Shown here piece after piece: positions 51,946 to 61,667 of a DNA stretch of 64,000 nt. The notes under the pieces were generated by a model. It made no database searches, was not told where the DNA came from, and worked only from the letters and a program-made list of their open reading frames with translations. This DNA comes from Dyella sp. RRB7. GTDB lineage: Bacteria; Pseudomonadota; Gammaproteobacteria; Xanthomonadales; Rhodanobacteraceae. The stretch spans positions 310,001-374,000 of the forward strand of contig NZ_JAKWJS010000003.1 in NCBI RefSeq assembly GCF_022761115.1, given 5' to 3'. How positions within the stretch are numbered: position 1 is the first letter of the stretch; the number at the start of each line of letters is the position of its first letter. The position numbers and the translations under genes were made by a program.

Positions 51946-53526
51946 ATGGCCACGCTGCAACACCTGTCGTCCCGTCGTGCCGTCGCCGCCCTCTGCGCCG
52001 GCCTGGCCGCATGGTCCGTTGTGACCTCCGCCCTGGCGGCAAGCCCGCCATCCACACTTGCCACCCAGATCGACAGCCTCATCAGCGAGCCGCGTTTCGC
52101 CGGGGCCGACTGGGGCATCGCCGTCGTATCGCTGGACAGCGGCCGCACGCTTTACGCACACAAGGCCGACCAGCTGTTCCAGCCCGCCTCCACCGCCAAG
52201 CTGTTCACGGCGGCCGTGGCGCTGAGCGAACTGGGGCCGGACTACCGCATTCCCACCCGCGTGCTCAGCAGCGGTGAGATCCGCAACGGCCGGCTGGACG
52301 CTCCCCTGGTCCTGTACGGCATGGGCGACCCCACCCTGGGCGCTGATGCATCCACCGCCCAATGGCCCGACCAACTGGCCAGCCAACTGGCGGCGCAAGG
52401 CTTGCGGCAGGTGCATGGCGACCTGATCGCCGATGCCACCTATTTCGCCGGGCCGATGATGGGCACCGGCTGGGAAGCCATCGACCTGCAAAGCTGGTTC
52501 GCGGTGCCGGCAACGGCATTGAGCGTGAACGAGAACCAGGTGAATGTCACCGTGACGCCCGCCACCAGCGCGGGCCGCCCCGCCACGCTGAGCTTCGACC
52601 CCGCCGACGCGATGCCCAGCGTGGTGAGCGAAGTGGAAACCGGCGAGGCGCGCACGCGAAACGACATCAACCTTTATCGTGCCCCGGGCGAAAGCGTGCT
52701 GTACGCATTCGGCACTATCGCCGCGCGCTCGCCCGCGCAGAGCTACAAATTGGCGGCGCCCGACCCGGCGCGCTTCGCCGGCAACCAGCTGCTACAGGCG
52801 CTGGCGCGCCACGGCGTACAGGTGGACGGCAAGCTGAAGGTGCTGCAATGGCCGCGTCGCGACGCCGCGCTGTCGGCGCAGCCACGCATCCTGGCCGAAG
52901 TGCTGTCGCCACCGCTGGGCGAGATTCTGGGCCAAGGCCTGAAGCGCTCGCAGAACCTGTATCTGCAGAACCTGCTGTTACTGGCCGGCGTCAAGGCCCA
53001 GGCGGACACCGAGCAACGCGATGGCTACCAGGGCTTCATCACCAGCGAGCGCTGGGGTATTCGCGCCATGCACCAGTTGCTTGAGCAGATCGGCATCGCG
53101 CCCTCCACCAGCCTGATCGAGGAGGGCACCGGCCTGTCGCGACGCAACCTGGCCACGCCCAGCGCCATGGCGCGGCTGCTGGCGTTTCTCGCCACCCAGC
53201 CCTACGCGGCCACCCTGCATGCGGCGCTGCCGGTGGCCGGCGTGGATGGCACGTTGCAGTGGCGCATGCGCCATACGCCCGCCGAAAACAACGTGCACGC
53301 CAAAACCGGCAGCATGAGTTTCGTGCATTGCATGGCCGGCTACGTCACCACGGCCGATGGCGAGCGTCTGGCCTTCAGCATCATGCTCAACAACTACGAC
53401 CCGCCCGCCGGTGCACCCAGCGCCAGCCACGACGTGGATGCGATTGCCGTGATGCTCGCCGGGTTGCGCAGCCGCGGCGAGGCCACGGCCGCATCACCCA
53501 GCGTGGCGGCTCACCCGGCCAACTGA
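51946..53526 (+). CDS. dacB: D-alanyl-D-alanine carboxypeptidase/endopeptidase (PBP4)
   Basis: Periplasmic low-molecular-weight penicillin-binding protein that trims and cleaves peptidoglycan. The 526-residue product has a signal peptide (VAALCAGLAAWSVVTSALA), SxxK in QPASTAKLFTA, the SxN-type motif SQN (KRSQNLYLQNLLL) and KTG in VHAKTGSMSFV. A large PBP4 insert lies between SxxK and SQN. The ATG at 51946 is preferred to the TTG at 51940. Its 3' end overlaps the convergent gpx gene by 16 bases. Confidence 0.95.
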   Translation: MATLQHLSSRRAVAALCAGLAAWSVVTSALAASPPSTLATQIDSLISEPRFAGADWGIAVVSLDSGRTLYAHKADQLFQPASTAKLFTAAVALSELGPDYRIPTRVLSSGEIRNGRLDAPLVLYGMGDPTLGADASTAQWPDQLASQLAAQGLRQVHGDLIADATYFAGPMMGTGWEAIDLQSWFAVPATALSVNENQVNVTVTPATSAGRPATLSFDPADAMPSVVSEVETGEARTRNDINLYRAPGESVLYAFGTIAARSPAQSYKLAAPDPARFAGNQLLQALARHGVQVDGKLKVLQWPRRDAALSAQPRILAEVLSPPLGEILGQGLKRSQNLYLQNLLLLAGVKAQADTEQRDGYQGFITSERWGIRAMHQLLEQIGIAPSTSLIEEGTGLSRRNLATPSAMARLLAFLATQPYAATLHAALPVAGVDGTLQWRMRHTPAENNVHAKTGSMSFVHCMAGYVTTADGERLAFSIMLNNYDPPAGAPSASHDVDAIAVMLAGLRSRGEATAASPSVAAHPAN

Positions 53527-53996
53527 GCCTTGAGGTCCTTGCCGATCTTCTCGGGGGTGTCGGTGGGTGCGTAGCGCTTCACCACCTGCCCGTTGCGGTC
53601 GACCAGGAACTTGGTGAAATTCCACTTGATCGATTCGCTGCCGAGGATGCCCTTGCCCTCGCTTTTCAGCCACTTGTACAGCGGATGAGCACCCTCGCCG
53701 TTCACCTCGATCTTGGAAAACAGCGGAAAGCTCACCTCATAGCTGGTGGAACAGAAGTTGCGGATTTCCGCCTCGTCGCCGGGCTCCTGGTGGCCGAACT
53801 GGTCACACGGAAAGCCCAGCACCACCAGGCCCTTGTCGCGATCGGCTCGCCATAGCGCCTCCAGCCCGGTGTACTGCGGGGTGAAACCGCACTTGGAGGC
53901 CACATTGACGATCAGCAGGGTCTTGCCCCGGTAGTCGGCGAGCGAGCGCTCGTTGCCGTCGATGTCACGAGCGGAAAAGTCGTAGACGGAGGTCAT
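53511..53996 (-). CDS. glutathione peroxidase family protein
   Basis: A 161-residue thiol peroxidase reducing hydroperoxides, via thioredoxin or glutathione. Cys replaces selenocysteine in VASKCGFTPQYTGLE; the Gln, Trp and second-Cys regions follow (GFPCDQFGHQEPG; IKWNFTKFLVDR). Cysteine forms usually prefer thioredoxin. The genomic context, opposite dacB, gives no further clue. A 16-base overlap of convergent 3' ends allows antisense contact of the two mRNAs. Confidence 0.95.
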   Translation of the reverse strand: MTSVYDFSARDIDGNERSLADYRGKTLLIVNVASKCGFTPQYTGLEALWRADRDKGLVVLGFPCDQFGHQEPGDEAEIRNFCSTSYEVSFPLFSKIEVNGEGAHPLYKWLKSEGKGILGSESIKWNFTKFLVDRNGQVVKRYAPTDTPEKIGKDLKAQLAG

Positions 53997-54116
53997 CGTG
54001 GGGTTCCTCGGGATGAGAGGTCAAGTCTAGTCCCGCATGCCCCGCCAGGGCGACGTCCGCACTTTTGCACCCGGATGGGAAGAACCCGACCTGCACATGC
54101 CTTATGCTTGCCACCG

Positions 54117-54154
54117 GCCGGCATCGCCGGCGCCTGTCCCGAGGCTGGTGCCTC
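54117..54154 (+). promoter_or_regulatory. two small hairpins in the metN leader
   Basis: GCCGGC-ATC-GCCGGC (54117-54131) and GAGGC-TGGT-GCCTC (54141-54154) sit 22 bases before the metN start. They could tune translation. No known SAM riboswitch consensus is recognised. Confidence 0.3.
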
Positions 54155-54175
54155 AGGTTTGCCCGAAGGTACCCC

Positions 54176-55207
54176 GTGATCAGATTTCAGGCCGTCCACA
54201 AGTCCTACCGCGTCGACGGCAGGGACGTTTCCGCCCTGCAACCGTTCCATCTCGACATCGCCGATGGCGAGGTGTTCGGCATCATCGGTCATTCCGGTGC
54301 GGGCAAATCGACGCTTATACGTCTGATCAACCTGCTCGAGCGCCCCAGCGGCGGCCGCATTCTCATCGATGACGTCGACATGACCGCGTTGTCGGAGGAT
54401 GCGTTGCGCCAGAAGCGCCAGCACATCGGCATGATCTTTCAGCACTTCAACCTGCTCGCCTCGCAGACCGTGGCACAGAACGTGGCGTTTCCGCTGCGCC
54501 TGGCTGGCGAGCGAAACGCCGCCACCATCCGCCAGCGCGTCGATGAACTGTTGGCGCGCGTGGGCCTGACCGCGCACGCCGACAAGTATCCCTCGCAGCT
54601 GTCCGGCGGCCAGAAGCAGCGCGTGGGCATCGCGCGCGCGCTGGCCAACCGCCCCTCGATCCTGCTGTGCGACGAGGCCACCAGCGCGCTCGACCCGCAG
54701 ACCACCGCCTCGGTGCTTGACCTGCTGGCCGAGATCAACCGCGAGCTCAAGCTCACCATCGTGCTGATCACGCATGAGATGGATGTGGTCCGGCGCGTTT
54801 GCGACCGCGTCGCGGTATTGGATGCGGGCAACATCGTGGAAAGCGGCTCCGTCGTCGACGTGTTCCTGCATCCGCAACACCCAACCACACGGCGCTTCGT
54901 CAACGAGGCGCTGCCGGAAGAGGCGGCCGGCGAGCAGGCGCCCTTCGCGCATGTCCCCGGCCGCATCCTGCGCCTGTCGTTCCGTGGCGATGCCACCTGG
55001 ACCCCGGCGTTGGGCCGCGTGGCGCGCGAAACCGGCGTGGACTTCAACATCCTCGCCGGCCGCATCGACCGCATCAAGGACCTGCCCTACGGCCAGCTGA
55101 CCCTCGCCATGCAAGGCGACCGCGTGGACGACGCACTGGCCTGTCTGCGCCAGGCCGCCATCGAGATCGAGGAGATCACCACCCCGTCGCAGGAGAATCG
55201 CCCGTGA
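54176..55207 (+). CDS. metN: methionine ABC transporter ATP-binding protein
   Basis: ATPase of the D/L-methionine importer. The 343-residue product has Walker [14 protein letters not shown], signature [16 protein letters not shown], Walker [14 protein letters not shown], and a C-terminal ACT-like NIL domain that in E. coli binds methionine for feedback inhibition. The GTG start at 54176 is chosen because it begins the conserved [11 protein letters not shown]. It overlaps metI as GTGA. Confidence 0.96.
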   Translation: MIRFQAVHKSYRVDGRDVSALQPFHLDIADGEVFGIIGHSGAGKSTLIRLINLLERPSGGRILIDDVDMTALSEDALRQKRQHIGMIFQHFNLLASQTVAQNVAFPLRLAGERNAATIRQRVDELLARVGLTAHADKYPSQLSGGQKQRVGIARALANRPSILLCDEATSALDPQTTASVLDLLAEINRELKLTIVLITHEMDVVRRVCDRVAVLDAGNIVESGSVVDVFLHPQHPTTRRFVNEALPEEAAGEQAPFAHVPGRILRLSFRGDATWTPALGRVARETGVDFNILAGRIDRIKDLPYGQLTLAMQGDRVDDALACLRQAAIEIEEITTPSQENRP

Positions 55208-55890
55208 GCGCCGCCCCGCTGCTGCAAAGCCTGTTTCCCAATATCGACGACTGGGGCGAAATCGGCCAGGCCTGCATCGACACCTTGCTGATGCTCGGCG
55301 GCTCATTGCTGCTTACGGTGGCCATCGGCCTGCCGCTGGGCGTGCTGCTGTACCTCACCGGCAAGGGCCAACTGCGCGCGATGCCCAAACTGTACGCCGT
55401 GCTGTCGCTGCTGGTGAACATCCTGCGCTCGATTCCCTTCATCATCCTGATGATCGTCTTGATGCCGGTGACCTATGTGCTGGTGGGCACCAAGCTGGGC
55501 ATCCGCGGCGCGATCCCGCCCCTGGTGATCGGCGCCGCGCCGTTCTTCGCCCGGCTGGTGGAAACCGCCCTGCGCGAAGTACAGCGCGGCGTCATCGAGG
55601 CCAGCCAGGCAATGGGCGCCAGCACCTGGCAGATCGTGCGACATGTGCTGCTGCCCGAAGCGCGCGGCGGCCTGATTGCCGGCACCACCGTCACCGCGAT
55701 CGCCCTGGTGGGCTATACCGCCATGGGTGGCGCGATTGGCGCCGGCGGCCTCGGCGACCTGGCCTACCGGTACGGCTACCTGAGCTACAAGTCCGACTAC
55801 ATGCTGGTCACCGTGGTGCTGCTGATCGTGCTGGTACAACTGCTGCAAATGCTCGGCGACCGCATCGTGGCGCGTTATACGCGGCACTGA
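55204..55890 (+). CDS. metI: methionine ABC transporter permease
   Basis: A 228-residue inner-membrane permease with five helices, including [23 protein letters not shown] and [21 protein letters not shown]. The EAA loop that docks to MetN is [25 protein letters not shown] start overlaps the metN stop, so translation is coupled. Confidence 0.96.
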   Translation: MSAAPLLQSLFPNIDDWGEIGQACIDTLLMLGGSLLLTVAIGLPLGVLLYLTGKGQLRAMPKLYAVLSLLVNILRSIPFIILMIVLMPVTYVLVGTKLGIRGAIPPLVIGAAPFFARLVETALREVQRGVIEASQAMGASTWQIVRHVLLPEARGGLIAGTTVTAIALVGYTAMGGAIGAGGLGDLAYRYGYLSYKSDYMLVTVVLLIVLVQLLQMLGDRIVARYTRH

Positions 55891-55958
55891 TCCGCCCGCC
55901 GGCTTGGCAACCGGCGGTATGGACGGCTATTCTGGTGCACCGCACCAAGGCCTCCGCC

Positions 55959-56762
55959 ATGAAGAAGCTGATTGCCGCCCTTGCCACCCTGCTCCTGCTG
56001 GCGGGCTGCTCCTCGTCCAACCCCGGCAACAGCGACGCCGGCAGCCAGAAACTGGTGGTCGCCGCCACGGCCATACCGCACGCCGAGATCCTCAAGCAGG
56101 TCAAGCCGATCCTGGCCAAGGAAGGCGTGGACCTGGAGATCAAGGTATTCGCCGATTACGTGCAGCCCAACGTGCAAGTACTGGAGAAGTCGGTCGACGC
56201 CAACTATTTCCAGACCAAGCCTTACCTGGATGCGTTCAACCGCGAGCGCGGCACCAACCTGGTGATCGTCACCGGCGTGCACATCGAGCCGTTCGGCGCG
56301 TACTCGCACAAGATCAAGTCGATCGACCAGCTGCCGGACGGTGCCTCGGTCACCATCCCGAACGATCCCAGCAACAACAGCCGCGCCCTGCTGCTGCTCG
56401 CCAAACACGGCCTGATCACGCTGAAGGATCCCACCAACGAGCTGTCCACGCTCAAGGACATCACCGCCAACCCCAAGCAGCTGAAATTCCGCGAACTGGA
56501 GGCGGCGATGTTGCCGCGCACGCTGGATGAGGTGGATCTGGCGCTGATCAACACCAACTATGCGCTGGCGGCCGGGCTCAATCCCACCAAGGACGCACTG
56601 CTGATCGAGGACAAGGATTCGCCGTACGTGAACTATCTGGTCGCTCGCCCGGACAACAAGGATGATCCGCGTATCCAGAAGTTGGCCAAGGCGTTGACGA
56701 GTCCGGAGATCAAAGCGTTCATCGAGCAGAAGTATCAGGGGGCGGTGCTGCCGGCGTTCTGA
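55959..56762 (+). CDS. metQ: methionine-binding lipoprotein MetQ
   Basis: The 267-residue periplasmic receptor of MetNI. The signal peptide ends in the lipobox LLLAGC; the NLPA fold follows (VVAATAIPHAEILKQVKPIL, FADYVQPNVQVLEKSVDANYFQ, TIPNDPSNNSRALLLL). The ATG at 55959 is 69 bases after metI. Order metN-metI-metQ is typical, and the receptor is last. Confidence 0.96.
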   Translation: MKKLIAALATLLLLAGCSSSNPGNSDAGSQKLVVAATAIPHAEILKQVKPILAKEGVDLEIKVFADYVQPNVQVLEKSVDANYFQTKPYLDAFNRERGTNLVIVTGVHIEPFGAYSHKIKSIDQLPDGASVTIPNDPSNNSRALLLLAKHGLITLKDPTNELSTLKDITANPKQLKFRELEAAMLPRTLDEVDLALINTNYALAAGLNPTKDALLIEDKDSPYVNYLVARPDNKDDPRIQKLAKALTSPEIKAFIEQKYQGAVLPAF

Positions 56763-56814
56763 GTACGCGCGATGACCAGTGGCTTTGGGCGCGCGAAGAG
56801 GTGGCATCTGGGGG

Positions 56815-56832
56815 CTTGGCGTAGTCGCCAAG
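56815..56832. terminator. hairpin between metQ and pncB
   Basis: CTTGGCG-TAGT-CGCCAAG forms a perfect 7-bp stem with a 4-base loop in the convergent gap. The following bases resemble remnants of xanthomonad REP repeats (CTTCGCGGGGATGACG). No T-run. Confidence 0.4.
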
Positions 56833-56865
56833 TTGCCGGCTTCGCGGGGATGACGAGCCCCATCC

Positions 56866-58065
56866 TCAACATGCCGTCAGCGCCACCGGCTCCGCCGGAA
56901 TCTCGAACACCTGCCTCAGATACGCCACATAGGCAACGTCCTCACACATGTTCTTCCCCGGCGAATCGCTCAACTTCGCCACCGGTTGACCATTGCAGCG
57001 GATCATCTTGATGACGATCTGCAAGGCCTCCGGCCCCACATCGTTGGTGAGGTTGGTACCCACGCCGAAGGCGAGCACGCAACGATCGCGGAAGTGCTCG
57101 TAGAGGCGCATCACCTTCGGGATATCCAGCCCGTCGCTGAACACCAGCACCTTGCTGCGCGGATCGACACGATTGGCACGGTAGTGGGCCAGCACGCGCT
57201 CGCCCCAGGCGAACGGGTCGCCGGAATCGTGTCGCGTGCCGTCGAACAGCTTGCAGAAGTACATGTCGAAATCGCGCAGGAAGGCACTCAGTCCATACAC
57301 GTCCGACAGTGCAATGCCCAGGTCGCCGCGATACTCCTTGGCCCAGGTCTCCAGCGCCGCCACCTGCGAGTCGCGCAGCCGCGGGCCAAGCGCCTGATGC
57401 GCCTGCAGGTATTCGTGCGCCAAGGTGCCCAGGGGGGTAAGGCCGAGCTTCCACGCCAACCATACGTTGCTGGTGCCGGCCAGTTGCGGACCCAGCTCGT
57501 CGCGCAGGATGGTCACCACTTCCTCGTGCCAGGCGCGCGAGAAGCGGCGGCGCGTGCCGTAGTCGGCGATCCGGCAGCTTTCGTAACCTTCGGTGTCGCG
57601 CAGCAAGGCGATCTTGTGGCGTAGCCGGCGCCGTCCCTCCTGCATATCGAGCCCAGGATGGGTATGGCGGAAATACACCTCGTTGACGATCGCCAGCAAA
57701 GGCACTTCGAACAAAATGGTGTGCAGCCATGGCCCGCGGATGCGTATCTCGATTTCACCGGGGCGATCCAACGCGGGATGGATATCCACGTATTTCGCGT
57801 TGAGCTGGAACAGGCCAAGGAAGTCGACGAAATCGCTCTTGATGAAACGCCAACCGCGAAGATAGTCCAGCTCTTCGGTGGTGAAGCGCAGCGAACACAG
57901 CGCATCGAGCTCGGCGCGGATGTCGTCGATGCAGGGCACCAGGTCGATGCCCGGGTTGCGGCATTTGAACTTGTACTCGACCTGCGCGGCGGGATAGTGG
58001 TGCAACACCACCTGCATCATCGAGAACTTGTACAGATCGGTGTCGAGCAGGGAGGTGACGATCAT
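56866..58065 (-). CDS. pncB: nicotinate phosphoribosyltransferase
   Basis: It forms nicotinate mononucleotide from nicotinate and PRPP, using ATP, in NAD salvage. The 399-residue product starts [20 protein letters not shown] and has the conserved [28 protein letters not shown] and [17 protein letters not shown] stretches, the last around the phosphate-binding site. Length matches E. coli PncB (400). The PncC-like gene at 26974 acts in the same pathway. Confidence 0.96.
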   Translation of the reverse strand: MIVTSLLDTDLYKFSMMQVVLHHYPAAQVEYKFKCRNPGIDLVPCIDDIRAELDALCSLRFTTEELDYLRGWRFIKSDFVDFLGLFQLNAKYVDIHPALDRPGEIEIRIRGPWLHTILFEVPLLAIVNEVYFRHTHPGLDMQEGRRRLRHKIALLRDTEGYESCRIADYGTRRRFSRAWHEEVVTILRDELGPQLAGTSNVWLAWKLGLTPLGTLAHEYLQAHQALGPRLRDSQVAALETWAKEYRGDLGIALSDVYGLSAFLRDFDMYFCKLFDGTRHDSGDPFAWGERVLAHYRANRVDPRSKVLVFSDGLDIPKVMRLYEHFRDRCVLAFGVGTNLTNDVGPEALQIVIKMIRCNGQPVAKLSDSPGKNMCEDVAYVAYLRQVFEIPAEPVALTAC

Positions 58066-58417
58066 GGGTCGCTCACGCGAGAAGTCGGCGCACAGGCACG
58101 GGGTGCGGTGATTATCCCCGCCCGGCTACCGATGAAGCGAGCCCGACCCAAACAGCGGGCAAATAAAAACCCCGGTAGTCAGGGGAGGGACTACCGAGGT
58201 TCTGTCAGGCCGGTCTCAAAACAAAGAGGGGAAAAAAGGACCGACCCCTCAGTGGCACGATACGGCTGCACCACTTCTTGTCGCCATCACGGCGATACGA
58301 CTACTTAGTGCGTCCTGCCTTGCGCTAGTTCAAGGGCAACACCGGTTCTATTCAGGTTTTGGCAAGCTAGCGCCGCTCGCCTCTACAATCGGCCCGATCT
58401 CCCGCCCGGAACACACC
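58066..58417. promoter_or_regulatory. intergenic region upstream of pncB and the cytochrome gene
   Basis: A 352-base gap between divergent genes. It contains the candidate RNA above, and the promoters of pncB and the cytochrome gene, which could not be assigned with confidence. Confidence 0.4.
58161..58298 (-). ncRNA. candidate small RNA with C-rich loops (sX13-like?)
   Basis: The minus strand shows a hairpin with arms GGTCGGTC/GACCGGCC (58239-58246 and 58208-58215) whose 23-base loop contains CCCC. A second hairpin with 12 paired positions has the loop CCTCCCCT (58168-58201) and is followed by T-rich TTTTTATTT, a Rho-independent end. A third stem, AGTGG/CCACT, lies upstream. Repeated C-rich loops are the hallmark of the Xanthomonas sX13 RNA. 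The 5' end is a guess; a weak promoter (TTGAAC at 58328-58333) fits. No ORF overlaps. Confidence 0.5.
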
Positions 58418-59227
58418 ATGCTGCTGCGCCGTCTGTGCCTGCTCGCTCTTTTCCTCGCCCTGCCCTTGCGAGCCGCCGAGCTCAGGATCGATCTTGGCCA
58501 TGGCGTGAAGACGTTCAGCACCGAGCAGTTGCTCGCCCGCGGCGACGCGCGCGCCATCACGATCCCGGACGATGTGTCGTTCAAACATGCCATGCACTAT
58601 CGCGCGGTGCCGTTGAAGGCCTTGCTCGAGGGTGCGGATGCCGACGATGCCTTGCTGTTTATCGCCGCGGATGGGTTCGCCGCAGAGATCCCTGCTGCGC
58701 TGGTGCTTCGCGCCCATGGCTCACAGGCCTGGCTGGCGATCGAGGAGCCGGCCCATCCCTGGCCCGCCCTGGCGGAAGGCAAGGGCGATGCGGGCCCCTT
58801 CTACGTGGTGTGGACCGATCCGCAGGCCATGAAGATCGGCCAGGAGCAATGGCCTTACCAGCTGGCGACGATACGGCGACTGCCACCCGTGGCCGAGCGC
58901 TTTCCCGCCGTGCGGCCAGATGCGGCGCTGAAACCCGGCAACGAAGTGCTGCGCGGCTTTGCCGTATTCCAGCGCACCTGTTTCGCCTGCCACACGCTCA
59001 ACGGCCAGGGCGACGCCAGGCTTGGGCCGGATCTGAATATTCCGCACAACCCCACCGAGTACCTGCGTGAGGACCTGCTGCGCGCCTATATCCGCGACCC
59101 GCAGTCGCTGCGTCGTTGGCCGGAGGCGCGCATGCCGGGTTTCGATCGCCAGGCACTGTCGGATGCGGATATGGATGCGTTGCTGGTTTATTTGCGGCAT
59201 ATGGCCAGGCGGAAAGTGCAACCCTGA
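58418..59227 (+). CDS. cytochrome c with molybdopterin-oxidoreductase-like N-terminal domain
   Basis: A 269-residue exported protein. After a signal peptide (LCLLALFLALPLRAA), residues 20-165 follow the pattern of the sulfite-oxidase-type molybdopterin-binding fold (MHYRAVPLKALLEGADADD, LFIAADGFAAEIP, GPFYVVWTDP) but lack the cofactor-binding cysteine, so probably do not bind molybdenum. Residues 175-269 are a class I cytochrome c with CFACH and a candidate axial Met in ARMPGF. It probably passes electrons in the periplasm; partner unknown. Confidence 0.8.
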   Translation: MLLRRLCLLALFLALPLRAAELRIDLGHGVKTFSTEQLLARGDARAITIPDDVSFKHAMHYRAVPLKALLEGADADDALLFIAADGFAAEIPAALVLRAHGSQAWLAIEEPAHPWPALAEGKGDAGPFYVVWTDPQAMKIGQEQWPYQLATIRRLPPVAERFPAVRPDAALKPGNEVLRGFAVFQRTCFACHTLNGQGDARLGPDLNIPHNPTEYLREDLLRAYIRDPQSLRRWPEARMPGFDRQALSDADMDALLVYLRHMARRKVQP

Positions 59228-59255
59228 GGGCGATGCCTTCGCGCCGGCTGCGCTT

Positions 59256-60347
59256 CTACAGGGAATTGGCGACGCCGCTGTCCAGCCATCGCTGCAAGGC
59301 CTGGTCGCGCTGGGCCTGTGGCAGACGCGCCAGCTGCCGCACGCTGGCATAGAACGCGGGCCACTGTCGTTCGGCCTGCGCGTACAGCGCGGCGAAGGCT
59401 GGCGTCCAATGGTCATACAGGCCGAACGGCAGCAGGCGCGCATTGTTGATCGGTGATGCGACCCAGGCGTCGTAGCGATGATCACCTGGCCACTGGCTAT
59501 CGCGCCACTGGGCATAGCGGGCGCGGAAATCGGCAATCTCGCGTTGCTTGCCGACGGCCAATGCCTGCTCGTCGGCACCGCTGGCATAGAACGCCTTGAG
59601 GCGATCGCGCAAGTCGAGCACCAGATGGGTAAATCCATCATCCATGGCCTTGGCGCGATCGTCCTGGGGGCCGAGACCACGCGACAGGCGCCACTGGCGC
59701 AGGCCTTCCTCCTGCACGAAGGTGGCGAAGGATTCGTTGAAGGCGCTGTCGTCTTTTACGTAGATCAGCTGATGGGCCAGCTCGTGGAAGATGGTGCTGG
59801 CCAGCTCGTCGTCGTCCCAATGCATCATGCTGCTGAGGATGGGGTCGGCAAACCAGCCCAAGGTGGAGTACGCCGGCACGCCGCCCACGTACACGTCATC
59901 ACCGCTCGCCTGCAGCCGCGCCGCCTCGGCGGTGGCCCTGTCGTGCGAGAAGTACCCTCGATAGGCCACGCAGCCGGCGAACAGGAAGCAGTGCGTCACC
60001 GGCACCACCGAATAGCGCGGCGTGGCAAACACGTTCCACACCACGTAGGGACGATCCAGCTTTACGTAGCTGGTGTAGCTGCGGTTGTCCGGCAGCCCCA
60101 GGTGACTGGAGGCGAACTGCCGCGCCTGCTGCGAAAGCGCCAGTCGTTGCCTGAGTGCGGGGTCGGTGGCCGGGTCCTTGATGACCGAGGCCACCTCCCG
60201 GCGATGCACCAGCAGTTCACCCTGCCCCTTGGCCACATGGGCGTAGTAACTGACCGTGCTGCACGCTGAAAGCAGCAGGCCCAGCGCCATAAGGGCGACG
60301 GGCCTGAGCGTTCTCAAGATAGGCGGCATGACGGTGAACAACCTCAT
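59256..60347 (-). CDS. zinc aminopeptidase-like lipoprotein (PF10023 type)
   Basis: A 363-residue envelope protein. The signal peptide ends in the lipobox LLLSAC, and the zinc motif HELAH lies in STIFHELAHQLIYVKDDSAFNESFATFVQEEG, with a downstream Glu as third ligand. This is the putative aminopeptidase family of unknown substrate. A second in-frame ATG at 60329 gives a shorter leader. The gene at 60368 ends only 20 bases upstream on the same strand, so the two may be co-transcribed. Confidence 0.85.
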   Translation of the reverse strand: MRLFTVMPPILRTLRPVALMALGLLLSACSTVSYYAHVAKGQGELLVHRREVASVIKDPATDPALRQRLALSQQARQFASSHLGLPDNRSYTSYVKLDRPYVVWNVFATPRYSVVPVTHCFLFAGCVAYRGYFSHDRATAEAARLQASGDDVYVGGVPAYSTLGWFADPILSSMMHWDDDELASTIFHELAHQLIYVKDDSAFNESFATFVQEEGLRQWRLSRGLGPQDDRAKAMDDGFTHLVLDLRDRLKAFYASGADEQALAVGKQREIADFRARYAQWRDSQWPGDHRYDAWVASPINNARLLPFGLYDHWTPAFAALYAQAERQWPAFYASVRQLARLPQAQRDQALQRWLDSGVANSL

Positions 60348-60367
60348 GCCGCGATTGTGCCCTGACT

Positions 60368-60769
60368 TCAGTGGCCGTAGCTGCCGTGGCCGCCCGATCC
60401 ACCATGGCCACCACCCCATCCACCGCGCCCACCGCCCGATGGGTGACCGCGTCCGCCACCCCAATAGCCGCCGCGACCGCCACGGTAATAACGGGAGCCG
60501 CCGCCATACCAGATGCCACCGATACCGACGCTCACGGCCGGCCCGTAGCAGCAGCCGTAATAGCCATAGCCGCCGTAGTACCCAGGATAGTAGTAAGGGG
60601 AAGCGTAGTAGCCGCTGTTGTCGTAGACCACGCCGTTGCCGTAGTAGGCATCCCCGCCTGCGGTGGTGGTGGCCACGGGGCGTACATAGCTGTAGTCGGG
60701 ATAGTAATAACAGCCGGACAAGGTGGCAGTGGCGAGCACCACGGCGAGGCCGGCGAGCGTGCGTTTCAT
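60368..60769 (-). CDS. small Gly/Tyr-rich lipoprotein
   Basis: A 133-residue low-complexity lipoprotein. The lipobox is LSGC after a short signal peptide; it is followed by Tyr-rich (YYYPDYSYVRPV) and then Gly/Tyr/Arg/His-rich tracts (GGRGGWGGGHGGSGGHG). Such proteins are usually surface-exposed or envelope-associated, with unknown function. GAGG precedes the ATG. It shares style with the YXWGXW protein at 8761 but is not an obvious paralogue. Confidence 0.75.
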   Translation of the reverse strand: MKRTLAGLAVVLATATLSGCYYYPDYSYVRPVATTTAGGDAYYGNGVVYDNSGYYASPYYYPGYYGGYGYYGCCYGPAVSVGIGGIWYGGGSRYYRGGRGGYWGGGRGHPSGGGRGGWGGGHGGSGGHGSYGH

Positions 60770-60900
60770 GACCGTGACCTCTAGGGAGGATGATCCCACA
60801 CTAGACCTAAACCGTTGAGGGCGCACTGAACGCAACCGACATACCCGAAAGGTGTTTACCCGCCAGCCATCTGGCCGACAGGTACGCCGCTTCCCGCGAT

Positions 60901-61503
60901 TCAGAACCGGGGTTGCGCCAGTTCCCCAAGGAAGTGCGACAACACCTCGGGCCGCACCAGCAAGGTGAACGCCACGCCGAATGCGGCTCCCCACAGATGG
61001 GCGCTGTGGTTGACGTTGCCCTGACCGCGTCGATCCATATAGACCGAATAACCCACGTAGAGCACGGCATAGATGATGGCCGGCATGGGCAGCACGAACA
61101 CGATGATGCGCGACCACGGCGCCAGCAGGATGTAGGAGAACAGCACCGCCGACACCGCGCCGGACGCACCCAAGCTGCGGTAGTTCGGATTGTTGCGGTT
61201 GTTCAGGTAGGTGGGCAGGATCGATACCACCAGCGCCGCGATATAGAACAACGCGAAACCCAGCGTGCCCAGGCGGGCGGTATAGAAACTTTCCATCACG
61301 CGGCCAAAGAAGAACAGCGTGATCATGTTGAACAACAGATGGTTGAAGTCGGCGTGGATCAGCCCGTAGGTCACCAGCCGGTGGTACTCGCGGCTACGCG
61401 TGATGGCCGGCGGCCACAGGATCAGGTCGTTCATCAGGCGGGCGTTATTGAACGCCATGAACGAAACGACACAGGTGATGGCGATGATGACCAGGGTGAT
61501 CAT
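60901..61503 (-). CDS. rhomboid-family intramembrane serine protease
   Basis: A 200-residue six-helix membrane protease. The catalytic Ser is in RSLGASGAVSAVLF (GxSx) and the His in VNHSAHLWGAAFG. The HADFNHLLFNM segment is the conserved L1-loop/helix 2 motif. The start at 61503 (MITLVIIAITCVVSF) begins at helix 1. Substrate unknown. Divergent from the PhzF-like gene. Confidence 0.9.
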   Translation of the reverse strand: MITLVIIAITCVVSFMAFNNARLMNDLILWPPAITRSREYHRLVTYGLIHADFNHLLFNMITLFFFGRVMESFYTARLGTLGFALFYIAALVVSILPTYLNNRNNPNYRSLGASGAVSAVLFSYILLAPWSRIIVFVLPMPAIIYAVLYVGYSVYMDRRGQGNVNHSAHLWGAAFGVAFTLLVRPEVLSHFLGELAQPRF

Positions 61504-61667
61504 GCGGTAATCCAGACAGGCCAGCGGGCGGCGACAAAGATCCCCATCTTGGCGGCGAGCGGCGCGCTTGTCGACACCGTTTGGGGCCACAGAGCGCCCA
61601 TCGGCGAGTAATCCGCACTATCATTCGCGACTTTCGCGCGTTTCCCCCACGCCTGCAGACTACCCCC

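Noticed and set aside
54117..54154. SAM or SAH riboswitch before metN
   Set aside because: Two short hairpins exist, but no riboswitch core sequences are recognised and the leader is too short for SAM-I.
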